Assembly (NCBI RefSeq): GCF_004564355.1
Contig: NZ_CP038266.1
Span: forward strand, 3,534,001 to 3,598,000
Reading direction: 5' to 3'
Length of the DNA: 64,000 nt
Origin: Microbacterium wangchenii
GTDB taxonomy: Bacteria > Actinomycetota > Actinomycetes > Actinomycetales > Microbacteriaceae
Made by a program: the position numbers and the translations under genes. The notes beneath the pieces were generated by a model that searched no databases, had not been told where the DNA came from, and saw only the letters and a list, made by a program, of their open reading frames with translations. This document shows, in pieces, positions 52,785 through 61,887 of the stretch (the first letter of the stretch is position 1; the number at the start of each line of letters is the position of its first letter).

Positions 52785-53851
52785 AGTGAAACCTCCGATT
52801 CAACGGGCGCCTTCGGCGCCGCGCCGTGTCCCAGTCCGAGCAGCGCCGTGACGTTGCCGCTGTAGATGCGGTCACGGTCGGCGTCGGAAAGGATGTCCAT
52901 GTCGTTCAGGTTCGCGATCGTGTCGCGGATGTAGCCCGGGCCCTTCTCGGGGTCGAACGGGGTGTCGGAGCCGAACAGGGTGTGGTCCACCCCGAAGAAC
53001 TTGATCGCCGTGCGCATCGAGTCGCCGGCGCCGAAGTATGCCGTGTCGACGTAGAACTTCTTGAAGTAGTCGATCGGCCGCTGGGTGAGCGGATAGCCGG
53101 TGATGTCCTCCGCCTGATCGGCGGGGGTCCGAGACCCCAGCTGGTCCCAGCCCGGACCGACCCTGCCGGCGAAGTGCGGGATCATCGCGCCACCGTGGTG
53201 GATGAGGATCTTGATGTCGGGGAGTCGCTCGAAGACGCCGGAGAAGACCAGCCGCGACATGAACGCCGACAGGTCGTACTCCCACCCCAGCGTCCACCAG
53301 ATCTCGAACTTCGACCGCTCCTCGGTCTTGTAGTCCGCCCAGCTGGCGTCGCGGCAGGGGTGGACCTGGATCATCTTGTCGCCACGGCGTGCCACGGCTT
53401 CGTAGAACGGGAAGAACCGCTCCTGATCCATCGGTCCGCCGTTGACGTGCGTGTAGATCTGCACCCCGACCGCGCCCAGGTCGTCGAACGCGCGATCCAC
53501 TTCGGCGATCGCGTTGTCGACGTCGTCGAGAGCGACGGCGGCACAGAACCCCTCGAAGCGGTCCGGGTGGCGGGCCACGAGGTCGGCCATCCCGTCGTTG
53601 GCGATGCGCGCCAGCTCGGCGGTGCGCGCGCGGGGCCCCAGGTCATCCAGCGGCGGCGCGGCGGTGTTGATGATCTGCCGGTAGTCCGGTCCGAACTCGT
53701 CCATCACGCGGAAGCGCTCGTCCAGATCGACGAGGGCGGGCACGCCGCTCACGCGCTTCTGGATGTTGCGTGCCACGGCGCTGTCGGTGATCGCGAACAG
53801 TCGCTCCGCATAGGCGGTCGGCAGGAGATGGCAGAAAGCATCGATCTTCAT
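52781..53851 (-). CDS. Amidohydrolase-superfamily protein (ACMSD-like), first gene of catabolic operon
   Basis: 356 residues. The metal site is partly atypical: the N-terminal HxH is MKIDAFCHLLP, so the first His is Phe6 while Asp4 and His8 remain. MIQVHPCRDASW near 162, ILIHHGGAMIPHFAGRV near 217 and HTLFGSDTPFDPEKGPGYI near 293 keep the usual His, His and Asp positions. The family includes ACMSD, hydroxybenzoate decarboxylases and C-C hydrolases. In this operon it could act on the same aromatic acid as the LigW-like enzyme. Leads the eight-gene operon downstream of an IclR-type site. Confidence 0.83.
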   Translation of the reverse strand: MKIDAFCHLLPTAYAERLFAITDSAVARNIQKRVSGVPALVDLDERFRVMDEFGPDYRQIINTAAPPLDDLGPRARTAELARIANDGMADLVARHPDRFEGFCAAVALDDVDNAIAEVDRAFDDLGAVGVQIYTHVNGGPMDQERFFPFYEAVARRGDKMIQVHPCRDASWADYKTEERSKFEIWWTLGWEYDLSAFMSRLVFSGVFERLPDIKILIHHGGAMIPHFAGRVGPGWDQLGSRTPADQAEDITGYPLTQRPIDYFKKFYVDTAYFGAGDSMRTAIKFFGVDHTLFGSDTPFDPEKGPGYIRDTIANLNDMDILSDADRDRIYSGNVTALLGLGHGAAPKAPVESEVSL

Positions 53852-53948
53852 CGAATCTGGTCCCTTCGACTCGGCGCGCTTCGTCGCGGCGCGAGTGATC
53901 CCGAGCCAATCAACCCGCGGGCGCTGCGGTAAAGCCGGCGCCTCGAAG

Positions 53949-53967
53949 GATTCCGCATGGCGGAATC
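53949..53967. promoter_or_regulatory. Perfect palindrome upstream of the catabolic operon, candidate IclR operator
   Basis: GATTCCGC-ATG-GCGGAATC, 19 bases, 98 bases before the amidohydrolase ATG and 11 bases beyond the IclR stop. TTCCGC/GCGGAA half-sites resemble sites of IclR-family regulators, and the iclR gene is adjacent. Confidence 0.65.
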
Positions 53968-53977
53968 GCCTGGCCCC

Positions 53978-54751
53978 TCACCGGGCGAGATGCGCGCGGA
54001 TGCCCGCGGCGCACCCCCGCAGGTGCACGACCACTTCGCGCGTGCGGCGGGACGTCAGCCGAGCGCTGGGGGCCGACATCGCCACGGCTGCGATGGTGGT
54101 CCCCCCGCGATCGCGCAGCGGCACGGCGATGGCCCGGAGCCCCTCGACGCTCTCCTGGTCGTTGACGGCATATCCGCGCATGGACACGAGTGCCAGCTCA
54201 TCGAGGAGCTGGGTGAACGTCCTCGTGTGCGGTGTGAAGCGTCGCAGCCCCCGGGGATAGAGGGCGCGCAGTGCTTCCCTGGAGAGTTCGGCCAGGAGCA
54301 CCTTGCCGCCGGATGTGGCGTAGGCCGGGAGCAGGGTCCCCGTCAGCACGTGGGTGCGGGTCCGCTGGTCCGCTTCGAAGCCGGCGATGAACCGCACCGA
54401 GGACTCCTGGAGCACCATCAGGTTCACCGTCTCACCCAGCGCGATGCTGAGGTCGCGCAGATGGGGTTCGCTCACGCTTCTCAGGTCGATGGAGCGGGTG
54501 CTGGCGAAGCCCAGTTCGATGAGGGCAGGGCCCGTACGGTAGGCGCGGGTGATGCGGTCCTGGGTGACGAATCCGCGGTACTCCAACGTGGAGAGATGGC
54601 GATGAGCGGTGGAGGGCGACACGCCCAGCTCGCGGGCGACGTCGGTCACTCGCAGTTCGGAGTGCGTCCGCAGGAGGAGCAGAAGCTGAAGCGTCTGGTC
54701 GACAGCACCCACGGGGTGTCGCGGTGCCGACGCATCCTCGTCGATACCCAC
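53978..54751 (-). CDS. IclR-family transcriptional regulator
   Basis: 257 residues. The N-terminal winged helix reads GAVDQTLQLLLLLRTHSELRVTDVARELGVSPSTAHRHLSTLEYRGFVTQD (15-65, read in parts). The effector domain has LLPAYATSGGKVLLAELS near 137, the standard IclR block, and GYAVNDQESVEGLRAIAVPLRD near 195. IclR proteins often control aromatic acid catabolism. GTG start at 54751 with TAACTT 6 bases upstream. It lies between the transporter-catabolic operon (same strand, downstream) and the divergent metF-purU-ligM operon, and could control either. Confidence 0.92.
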   Translation of the reverse strand: MGIDEDASAPRHPVGAVDQTLQLLLLLRTHSELRVTDVARELGVSPSTAHRHLSTLEYRGFVTQDRITRAYRTGPALIELGFASTRSIDLRSVSEPHLRDLSIALGETVNLMVLQESSVRFIAGFEADQRTRTHVLTGTLLPAYATSGGKVLLAELSREALRALYPRGLRRFTPHTRTFTQLLDELALVSMRGYAVNDQESVEGLRAIAVPLRDRGGTTIAAVAMSAPSARLTSRRTREVVVHLRGCAAGIRAHLAR

Positions 54752-54757
54752 CTCATG

Positions 54758-54763
54758 AAGTTA
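54758..54763 (-). promoter_or_regulatory. -10 box of the iclR-family gene
   Basis: TAACTT lies 6 bases before the GTG at 54751. Confidence 0.45.
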
Positions 54764-54803
54764 CCGCTCGCCCCGTGGCGGCCGGAGTCGTCTGAAATCC
54801 CTC

Positions 54804-54832
54804 TTGCCATTACCTATCGCCATAGGTAACCT
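54804..54832 (+). promoter_or_regulatory. Promoter with embedded operator for metF-purU-ligM
   Basis: TTGCCA (54804-54809), a 17-base spacer and TAACCT (54827-54832) form a strong consensus-like promoter. A perfect palindrome with arms TTACCTAT and ATAGGTAA and a 4-base centre (54810-54829) fills the spacer. A protein bound there would block RNA polymerase, so substrate-inducible repression is expected. Confidence 0.8.
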
Positions 54833-54887
54833 CAGGGAAGGAGACGCACTGCGGCGCTCCCCCTGTGAGCGGAAAGGACCTCGAACA

Positions 54888-55763
54888 GTGGCACATGCTT
54901 CCCCCACGGCGGACAACGCCGCCTCCCTGCGCCTCATCGACGGATTCTCGTTGGAGATGACCGGCAAGGACATCCCCGGCCTGGAAGAGGCACGGGACAC
55001 CATCCCGGCCGGCACGAAGATCAACGTGACCTTCCTCGGCAACGAAGACCTCGACATGCGCGTCTCGGCCGCCAAGGCCGTCGCCGACATGGGCTTCGTC
55101 CCCGTCCCGCACATCTCCGCCCGGCGCCTGTCCTCTCAGGGGCAGCTCGAGGAGTTCCTAGGCCGCCTGCAGGAAGTGGGCGCCACCGATCACGTCTTCG
55201 CCGTCGGCGGCGACCCGGCCGAGCCCGAGGGCCCGTACCCCGACTCGCTCTCCGTCATCCGCTCCGGCGTCCTGCAGCAGTACGGCGTCAAGGAGGTGTC
55301 GATCGCGGGATACCCCGAAGGACACCCCGACATCCCCTCCGACGTGCTGTGGCGCCATCTGGAGGACAAGTCCGCCGCGCTCAAGGAGCAGGGCCTGGAT
55401 GCGGTCATCCTGACGCAGTTCGCGTTCGATACCGACCCGGTGACCGCCTGGATCCAGGCGGTGCGCGACCGCGGCATCGACACGGAGATCCGCATCGGCA
55501 CGCCCGGCCCTGCCGGCGTGAAGCGGCTGATCAACTTCGCCCGCCGCTTCGGCGTGGGCGCCAACGCGATGATCGTGAAGAAGTACGGCTTCTCGCTGAC
55601 GAACCTCATGGGCACCGCGGGACCTGACCGCTTCGTGACCGACCTCGCGGCGCTGCTCGCGCAGAACCCGGCCTCCGGAAATGTCAGACTGCACTTCTAC
55701 ACGTTCGGTGGACTGCTCGCGACCTCCAAGTGGGCGCGGGACTACGCCGCCGCCCGCTCCTGA
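54888..55763 (+). CDS. metF: Methylenetetrahydrofolate reductase
   Basis: 291 residues from the GTG at 54888, with AAAGGA upstream. FAD-dependent TIM-barrel: FSLEMTGKDIPGLEEARDTIPAG near 20, NVTFLGNEDLDMRVSAAKA, HVFAVGGDPAEPEGPY near 102 (folate/flavin region), VSIAGYPEGHPDIP near 142, and ILTQFAFDTDPVTAWI near 178. Here, ahead of a LigM homologue, it should run in the oxidative direction, turning 5-methyl-THF made by O-demethylation back to methylene-THF. This arrangement (metF beside ligM) is known from Sphingobium SYK-6. Confidence 0.9.
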   Translation: MAHASPTADNAASLRLIDGFSLEMTGKDIPGLEEARDTIPAGTKINVTFLGNEDLDMRVSAAKAVADMGFVPVPHISARRLSSQGQLEEFLGRLQEVGATDHVFAVGGDPAEPEGPYPDSLSVIRSGVLQQYGVKEVSIAGYPEGHPDIPSDVLWRHLEDKSAALKEQGLDAVILTQFAFDTDPVTAWIQAVRDRGIDTEIRIGTPGPAGVKRLINFARRFGVGANAMIVKKYGFSLTNLMGTAGPDRFVTDLAALLAQNPASGNVRLHFYTFGGLLATSKWARDYAAARS

Positions 55764-55776
55764 GGAGACAGCACCC

Positions 55777-56652
55777 ATGCCTCTGCGCCCGCATTCCCTG
55801 CACGATCACGCGTGCCTCATCGTGCACGGCCCCGACCAGCCCGGGCTGGTGGCGGCCGTCACGTCGCTGATCACCCGCAACAAGGGGAACATCGTCACGC
55901 TCGACCAGTACTCCGACAACCCCGAGGGCGGAGCGTTCTTCCAGCGCGTGGTCTTCCACCGCCCCGACCTGGCCGCCGCGATGCCCGAGATCGAGGCCGA
56001 CCTCGACAAGACCCTCGGCGCGCAGGGCATGACGTGGCAGCTCACGGATCAGTCGATGCCCAAGCGCATGGCGATCCTCGCCTCCACGAGCGACCACTGC
56101 CTGCTCGAGCTGCTGTGGCGGCACCGCCGGGGCGAGCTGAACGTGACCATCCCGATGGTCATCTCCAACCACACCAACACCGCAGAATCGGTGCGGTCGT
56201 TCGGCATCCCCTTCTTCCACATCCCCTCCCAGGGACCGGACAAGTCGGCCGCCGAGGCGGAGATCGTCAAGCTCCTGACCGGAAACGTCGACTTCGTCGT
56301 CCTGGCCCGGTACATGCAGATCCTCTCCGACGACTTCCTCACCCAGGTGGGGGTGCCCGTCATCAACATCCACCACTCGTTCCTGCCCGCCTTCATCGGC
56401 GCCGGCCCCTACAAGAAGGCCAAGGAACGCGGCGTCAAGCTCATCGGCGCGACATCGCACTACGTGACGAAGGACCTCGACGAGGGTCCGATCATCGAGC
56501 AGGACGTCGCCCGCGTCACCCACGCCATGAGCGCGACGGACCTGCAGGCCCGGGGCGCGTACGTCGAGCGCGCCGTGTTGTCCCGCGCCGTCCAGTGGCA
56601 CGCCGAGGACCGGGTCATCCGGCACGGCAACCAGACCATCGTCTTCGCCTGA
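55777..56652 (+). CDS. purU: Formyltetrahydrofolate deformylase
   Basis: 291 residues. An N-terminal ACT domain (LIVHGPDQPGLVAAVTSLI and SDNPEGGAFFQRVVF, about 13-55) precedes a formyltransferase-fold catalytic domain. RMAILASTSDHCLLELLWRHRRGEL near 90, MVISNHTN near 127, LARYMQILSDDF near 180, INIHHSFLPAFIGAGPYKKA near 195 (catalytic His) and DLDEGPIIEQD near 230 (catalytic Asp) are intact. It hydrolyses 10-formyl-THF to THF and formate, which would regenerate the acceptor for LigM. AGGAGA lies before the ATG; 13 bases after metF. Confidence 0.94.
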   Translation: MPLRPHSLHDHACLIVHGPDQPGLVAAVTSLITRNKGNIVTLDQYSDNPEGGAFFQRVVFHRPDLAAAMPEIEADLDKTLGAQGMTWQLTDQSMPKRMAILASTSDHCLLELLWRHRRGELNVTIPMVISNHTNTAESVRSFGIPFFHIPSQGPDKSAAEAEIVKLLTGNVDFVVLARYMQILSDDFLTQVGVPVINIHHSFLPAFIGAGPYKKAKERGVKLIGATSHYVTKDLDEGPIIEQDVARVTHAMSATDLQARGAYVERAVLSRAVQWHAEDRVIRHGNQTIVFA

Positions 56653-58107
<1,455 letters not shown>

Positions 58108-58120
58108 ACCCCGCATGACA

Positions 58121-58154
58121 CGAGGGGCCCGGGCGCGTGCGCCCGGGCCCCTCG
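58121..58154 (+). terminator. Rho-independent terminator after ligM
   Basis: Two 16-base complementary arms (58121-58136 and 58139-58154, GAGGGGCCCGGGCGC type), with a tight loop of a few bases in practice, are followed by CTTTCCC. It ends the metF-purU-ligM transcript. Confidence 0.85.
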
Positions 58155-58233
58155 CTTTCCCTGGCCGCCGCATCCGCCCGTCGCCTCGGCACGGGCCCGC
58201 GTCGATCGACCGCACGTCTGAGGAGGAGGACCG

Positions 58234-58824
58234 ATGAGCCTGCGTTACGCACTGCTCGCGCTCGTGCGGGTGGGCCCGCAATCCGGCTACGACCTGCAGA
58301 AGCAGTTCGCCGTGTCGGTGGGTCACGTGTGGCACGCCCCCGACTCCCAGATCTACCCCGAACTGCGGAAGATGGAGGCCGAGGGCCTCATCCGCGGCGA
58401 AGAGCAGACCCGCGGGGAACGCGGCACGCGCCGCATGTACCACGTGACCCCCGCCGGGCATCAGGCGTTCCTGGACTGGATGGCCTCGCCCCTCGAGTAT
58501 CAGCGCGTCCGCGACCCCGCCCACCTGCGCGCCGCGTATCTGGAAGCCGCCACACCCGACCAGGCCCGCGCGTTCCTGCAGGCCCACATCGCGCAGTGGA
58601 GCGGCGAACTGGAGCAGTGGGAGGGCGAGCTGCGCCGCATCGACGCAGTCGACAACCCCATGCTGCTGCGCCGCCTGGCCGTCACTGCCGACGAGGACCG
58701 CGAACGTACGATCGCCTACAAGCGCTTCGCCTACGAAGGCCTCGTGGAGCGCGCGCGCGGCGAGATCGCGTGGGCGCGCCGCGGGCTCGCACTCGTGGAC
58801 CGCCTGGAAGGAACGGCCGGATGA
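58234..58824 (+). CDS. PadR-family transcriptional regulator
   Basis: 196 residues. The winged helix MSLRYALLALVRVGPQSGYDLQKQF, HAPDSQIYPELRKMEAEGLI and RRMYHVTPAGHQAFLDWM is classical PadR; the PadR founder senses phenolic acids. A C-terminal helical dimerisation domain (about 95-190, Vir_Reg_alpha type) follows. GAGGAGGA precedes the ATG. Its stop overlaps folE (ATGA). A role as regulator of the O-demethylase operon is plausible from position and family, and the palindrome at 54810 would be its candidate target, but this is untested. Confidence 0.9.
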   Translation: MSLRYALLALVRVGPQSGYDLQKQFAVSVGHVWHAPDSQIYPELRKMEAEGLIRGEEQTRGERGTRRMYHVTPAGHQAFLDWMASPLEYQRVRDPAHLRAAYLEAATPDQARAFLQAHIAQWSGELEQWEGELRRIDAVDNPMLLRRLAVTADEDRERTIAYKRFAYEGLVERARGEIAWARRGLALVDRLEGTAG

Positions 58825-59417
58825 CCACGGCACCTCGGACGGCGGACGCCGCTCCCGCCGTGGATCGCGAGCGCGCCGTCGCCGCGGTCCGCGAGCTGCT
58901 CTCGGCCGTCGGCGAAGACGTCGAGCGGCTCGGCCTCATGCGCACGCCCGAGCGCGTGGCCGACCTCTACCTCGAGCTGTTCTCCGGCATCGGGCGCGAC
59001 CCCGCGTCGGCCCTCGGTGCCCCCGTCGCCCTCACCGAGAACGAACAGCCCGGCGAACTCGTCGGTGTCACCGGCATCCCGTTCCGGTCGGTGTGCGAGC
59101 ACCACCTCCTGCCCTTCGAGGGCACCGTCGACGTGTTCTACGCACCCTCCCGTCACATCGCCGGGCTGAGCCGCGTCGCCCGCCTCGTCGACGCGGCCTC
59201 CCGGCGCCCGCAGCTGCAGGAACGCCTCGGCCAGCAGATCGTCGACGCCATGATGGCGGTCCTGAGCCCGCACGGCGTCGCGGTGCGGATCGAGGCGGCC
59301 CACGGCTGCGTCGCGCACCTGGAGCCGGCCGCCGCATCCGCGCGCGCGGTCACGGTCGCGACCGCCGGCACGCTTCCTGGCGACCTGTGGCGGCTCGCCG
59401 CAACGGCGCAGGCCTGA
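58821..59417 (+). CDS. folE: Divergent GTP cyclohydrolase I
   Basis: 198 residues. Catalyses the first step of folate synthesis in standard FolE. ERVADLYLELFSGIG near 44, FRSVCEHHLLPFEGTVDVFYAP (88-109, read in parts), HIAGLSRVARLVDAASRRPQLQERL near 112, and HGVAVRIEAAHGC match. Zinc ligands Cys92, His95 and Cys163 have the normal 71-residue spacing. The usual CMxxRG after the last Cys is CVAHLEPAAA, so the GTP-phosphate-binding Arg is missing and the tail differs. Coupled to padR and next to the folate-using O-demethylase. It may be a specialised paralogue rather than the housekeeping enzyme. Confidence 0.82.
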   Translation: MTTAPRTADAAPAVDRERAVAAVRELLSAVGEDVERLGLMRTPERVADLYLELFSGIGRDPASALGAPVALTENEQPGELVGVTGIPFRSVCEHHLLPFEGTVDVFYAPSRHIAGLSRVARLVDAASRRPQLQERLGQQIVDAMMAVLSPHGVAVRIEAAHGCVAHLEPAAASARAVTVATAGTLPGDLWRLAATAQA

Positions 59418-59437
59418 GGACGATCGGCGGGAGGACG

Positions 59438-59476
59438 CGTTCGTCCCCCGGCTCGAGTCGAACCGGGGGACGGACG
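59438..59476. terminator. Bidirectional hairpin between convergent folE and dhaK
   Basis: Arms CGTTCGTCCCCCGG (59438-59451) and CCGGGGGACGGACG (59463-59476) pair over 14 positions with one wobble and an 11-base loop. Confidence 0.75.
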
Positions 59477-59483
59477 AGGTCGG

Positions 59484-60479
59484 TCAGAAGACGCGGACGG
59501 CGATCTCCGCGGGGGCGGCCAGGAGCTTCTCGATCTCCTCGTCCACCCGGACGGCGGTCACGGACAACCCGGCCATGTCGAGCGATGTGCAGTACTCGCC
59601 CACATACGATCGGGTGACCTGCGCCCCGCCGGCGGTGATCGCGCGGTGGGCGATGCCGTAGGCGAGATAGAGCTCGCTGATCGGAGTTCCGCCCAGCCCG
59701 TTGATCATCAGCGCCAGCCGGTCATCGCCGGACACCTGCAGGTCGGTCGCGACCGCGTCCACGAGGTCGGTCACCATCCGGTTCGCGGACGCGAGCTCGA
59801 CGCGCATGCGCCCCGGCTCCCCGTGGATACCCACGCCGAACTCCACCTTGTCCTGCTCGAGGTCGAACAGCGGCGCGCCCTTGGACGGCGGAGTGCATGC
59901 GGTCAGCGCGAGCCCCATGGTGCGCGTGGCGGCATTCACCTTCTCGCCGATGCGGACGAGCTCGTCCAGGTCGGCGCCCGCTTCTGCGGCGGCTCCGACG
60001 GCCTTCATGACGAAGAAGTTGCCGGCAACCCCGCGGCGGCCCACGGTGTAGAGCGAATCCTGCACCGCGACATCGTCGTCGACGAAGAGGGTGCGCACGT
60101 CGATCCCCTCGGCCGACGCCATCTCCTGCGCCATCTCGAACGCCATCCGGTCCCCCGTGTAGTTGTTCACGATGAGGAGGACGCCCTTGCTCGAGGCGAG
60201 CCGCTTGATGGTCTCGTAGACGTAGTCCACGGGCGGGGCCGCGAAAACGTCTCCCGGGCACGCGGCGGTCAGCATGCCGGGGCCCACGGTCATCACGTGC
60301 GCGGGCTCATGGCCGGAGCCGGACCCCTGGATGATCGTCACGCGCTCGTCGCTGGGGGCATCGCTGCGGTGGATCAGGTTGTACTCGGGGACGTAGACGA
60401 GCGTGTCGGGATTGGCCAGGGCCAGCCCCTGCAGCATCTCGGCGACGAAGTCTTTCGGGTCGTTGACGAACTTCTTCAT
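59484..60479 (-). CDS. dhaK: Dihydroxyacetone kinase DhaK-type subunit
   Basis: 331 residues. FVNDPKDFVAEMLQGLA at the start, QGSGSGHEPAHVMTVGPGML (51-70), LLIVNNYTGDRMAFEMA near 101, RGVAGNFFVMKAVGAAAE near 149, and GVGIHGEPG with His219, the residue that binds the carbonyl substrate covalently. LMINGLGGTPISELY near 255 completes the fold. Binds dihydroxyacetone or another short ketose for phosphorylation with DhaL. No DhaM phosphotransferase gene is visible, so the phosphoryl donor is uncertain. One base after dhaL. Confidence 0.93.
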   Translation of the reverse strand: MKKFVNDPKDFVAEMLQGLALANPDTLVYVPEYNLIHRSDAPSDERVTIIQGSGSGHEPAHVMTVGPGMLTAACPGDVFAAPPVDYVYETIKRLASSKGVLLIVNNYTGDRMAFEMAQEMASAEGIDVRTLFVDDDVAVQDSLYTVGRRGVAGNFFVMKAVGAAAEAGADLDELVRIGEKVNAATRTMGLALTACTPPSKGAPLFDLEQDKVEFGVGIHGEPGRMRVELASANRMVTDLVDAVATDLQVSGDDRLALMINGLGGTPISELYLAYGIAHRAITAGGAQVTRSYVGEYCTSLDMAGLSVTAVRVDEEIEKLLAAPAEIAVRVF

Positions 60480-60480
60480 G

Positions 60481-61149
60481 TCATTCCTTTCGTGGGGACG
60501 CGTCGCCGCCCTGACGCTCGGGCCACCTGTCGGCGACGCGCTCGGCGAGGACGGCCAGGGCCACTGCGCCGGCATCGGGCGACCCGATGCTGCGCTCGCC
60601 CGAGTAGCTCGCGCGGCCGCGCCGCGCCTGCAGCTGCGTCGTCCGCTCCGCGGCCGCCCTCATCTCCTGGGCGAAGCGCTGCACGGCAGCGGAGGAGTCG
60701 GCACCGGCGGCGACGGCCTCTTCGAGTGCATCCGTGGCGGGGACCAGAGCGTCCAGGAGGGTCTTGTCCCCCAGCTCCGCCTTCCCGCGGGCCTGGATGC
60801 CCTCGGCGGCGGCGCGGAGCATCGACACGACCGTCGCGCCATCCAGGCTCTCAGCCGTCTTGGCGGTCATCGCCGCGCGGAGGAATCCCGTTCCCCAGAT
60901 CGGACCGGAGGTGCCGCCGACCCGGCTGGAGATGGTCATGGCGGCTGCTTGGATCATCGCCGCGACGCTCTGCGTGGGGTAGTCCGGCAAGTCCTCCAGA
61001 ACCTTCTCGAACCCGCGCGCGAGGGAGAAGCCGAAGTCCCCGTCTCCCACCACGGCGTCCAGATCGCCGAAGTAGGTCTCCTTCTCGACGATCTCGGCGG
61101 CGACCGTCTCCAGCACGAACCGCGTCACATTGACGTCTGCGGCGCTCAT
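60481..61149 (-). CDS. dhaL: Dihydroxyacetone kinase DhaL-type (nucleotide-binding) subunit
   Basis: 222 residues, all-helical DhaL barrel. LDAVVGDGDFGFSLARGFEKV near 30 contains the Asp cluster that coordinates the two Mg ions of the nucleotide. TISSRVGGTSGPIWGTGFLRAA near 73 and RRGRASYSGERSIGSPDAGAVA near 177 are the other conserved segments. Works with DhaK. ATG overlaps the HAD gene stop (ATGA). Confidence 0.93.
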   Translation of the reverse strand: MSAADVNVTRFVLETVAAEIVEKETYFGDLDAVVGDGDFGFSLARGFEKVLEDLPDYPTQSVAAMIQAAAMTISSRVGGTSGPIWGTGFLRAAMTAKTAESLDGATVVSMLRAAAEGIQARGKAELGDKTLLDALVPATDALEEAVAAGADSSAAVQRFAQEMRAAAERTTQLQARRGRASYSGERSIGSPDAGAVALAVLAERVADRWPERQGGDASPRKE

Positions 61150-61886
61150 GATTCCTCCGTCGTGTGTGCGATCCCGCGGGCCCGCACGTGTTCGATGTCT
61201 GTCAGGGTCGTCGCGGCCAGGTCTTCCAGGACGAGGGACGCCCCCGCGAAGTCCTCGCCACCGGTGTAGGCGCTCTTGGTCACGATCGTCGCGATCCCCG
61301 CCCCACCGGCGGCACGCAGACCGATGGCACTGTCCTCGATCACGACGGCGTCCGACGCTCCGATGCCCAGTTCGGCGAGGGCATGCAGGTAGATGTCCGG
61401 CGCCGGCTTCTTGCGGGGAACGACGTCGCCGGCGAACACGCGGAACTCTGCCGCCAGGTCTTCTCCGACGGCACGTGCCAGCACAGCCCGGACCGACGGC
61501 TCCGCTGAGGTCGACGCGACCGCGAGCGCCCACCCCTCCGCGTGAGCCTCGCGGGCGAGACGCTCCACACCGGGACGCGGATCGATACGCCCCTCAGCGA
61601 TGAGCGCCGTGTACAGGTCGGTCTTGCGACGATGCATGGCGGCGATGAGCTCGTCCTGCGCCGCCGCATCCGCCGGAAACTCCGCCCAGCGTGCAGCCAG
61701 TTCGGGCGTGAACTCGCTCCGCATGCGCTCCTTACCGCCCCCGATGCGGACCTTCTCGCCATAGACCGCCGTCGACCACTCGATGGGGACCCCGAATTCG
61801 CGGAACGTCTGGTTGAACGCCGGCAGATGTCCGTGCATCTCCGTGTCGGCGAGCACGCCGTCGCAGTCGAAGATCAGCGCAGGCAT
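61146..61886 (-). CDS. HAD-superfamily phosphatase (beta-phosphoglucomutase/GPH type)
   Basis: 246 residues from the ATG at 61886 with GGAAGG upstream; a GTG at 61904 is an alternative. Motif I FDCDGVLADTE (Asp7, Asp9), motif II VASTSAE near 124, motif III Lys in VPRKKPAPDIYLHAL near 155, motif IV VVIEDSAIGLRAA near 180. A helical cap sits between motifs I and II. Probably removes phosphate from, or isomerises, a sugar phosphate of this operon. One base after the aldolase gene on its 5' side. Confidence 0.88.
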   Translation of the reverse strand: MPALIFDCDGVLADTEMHGHLPAFNQTFREFGVPIEWSTAVYGEKVRIGGGKERMRSEFTPELAARWAEFPADAAAQDELIAAMHRRKTDLYTALIAEGRIDPRPGVERLAREAHAEGWALAVASTSAEPSVRAVLARAVGEDLAAEFRVFAGDVVPRKKPAPDIYLHALAELGIGASDAVVIEDSAIGLRAAGGAGIATIVTKSAYTGGEDFAGASLVLEDLAATTLTDIEHVRARGIAHTTEES

Positions 61887-61887
61887 G

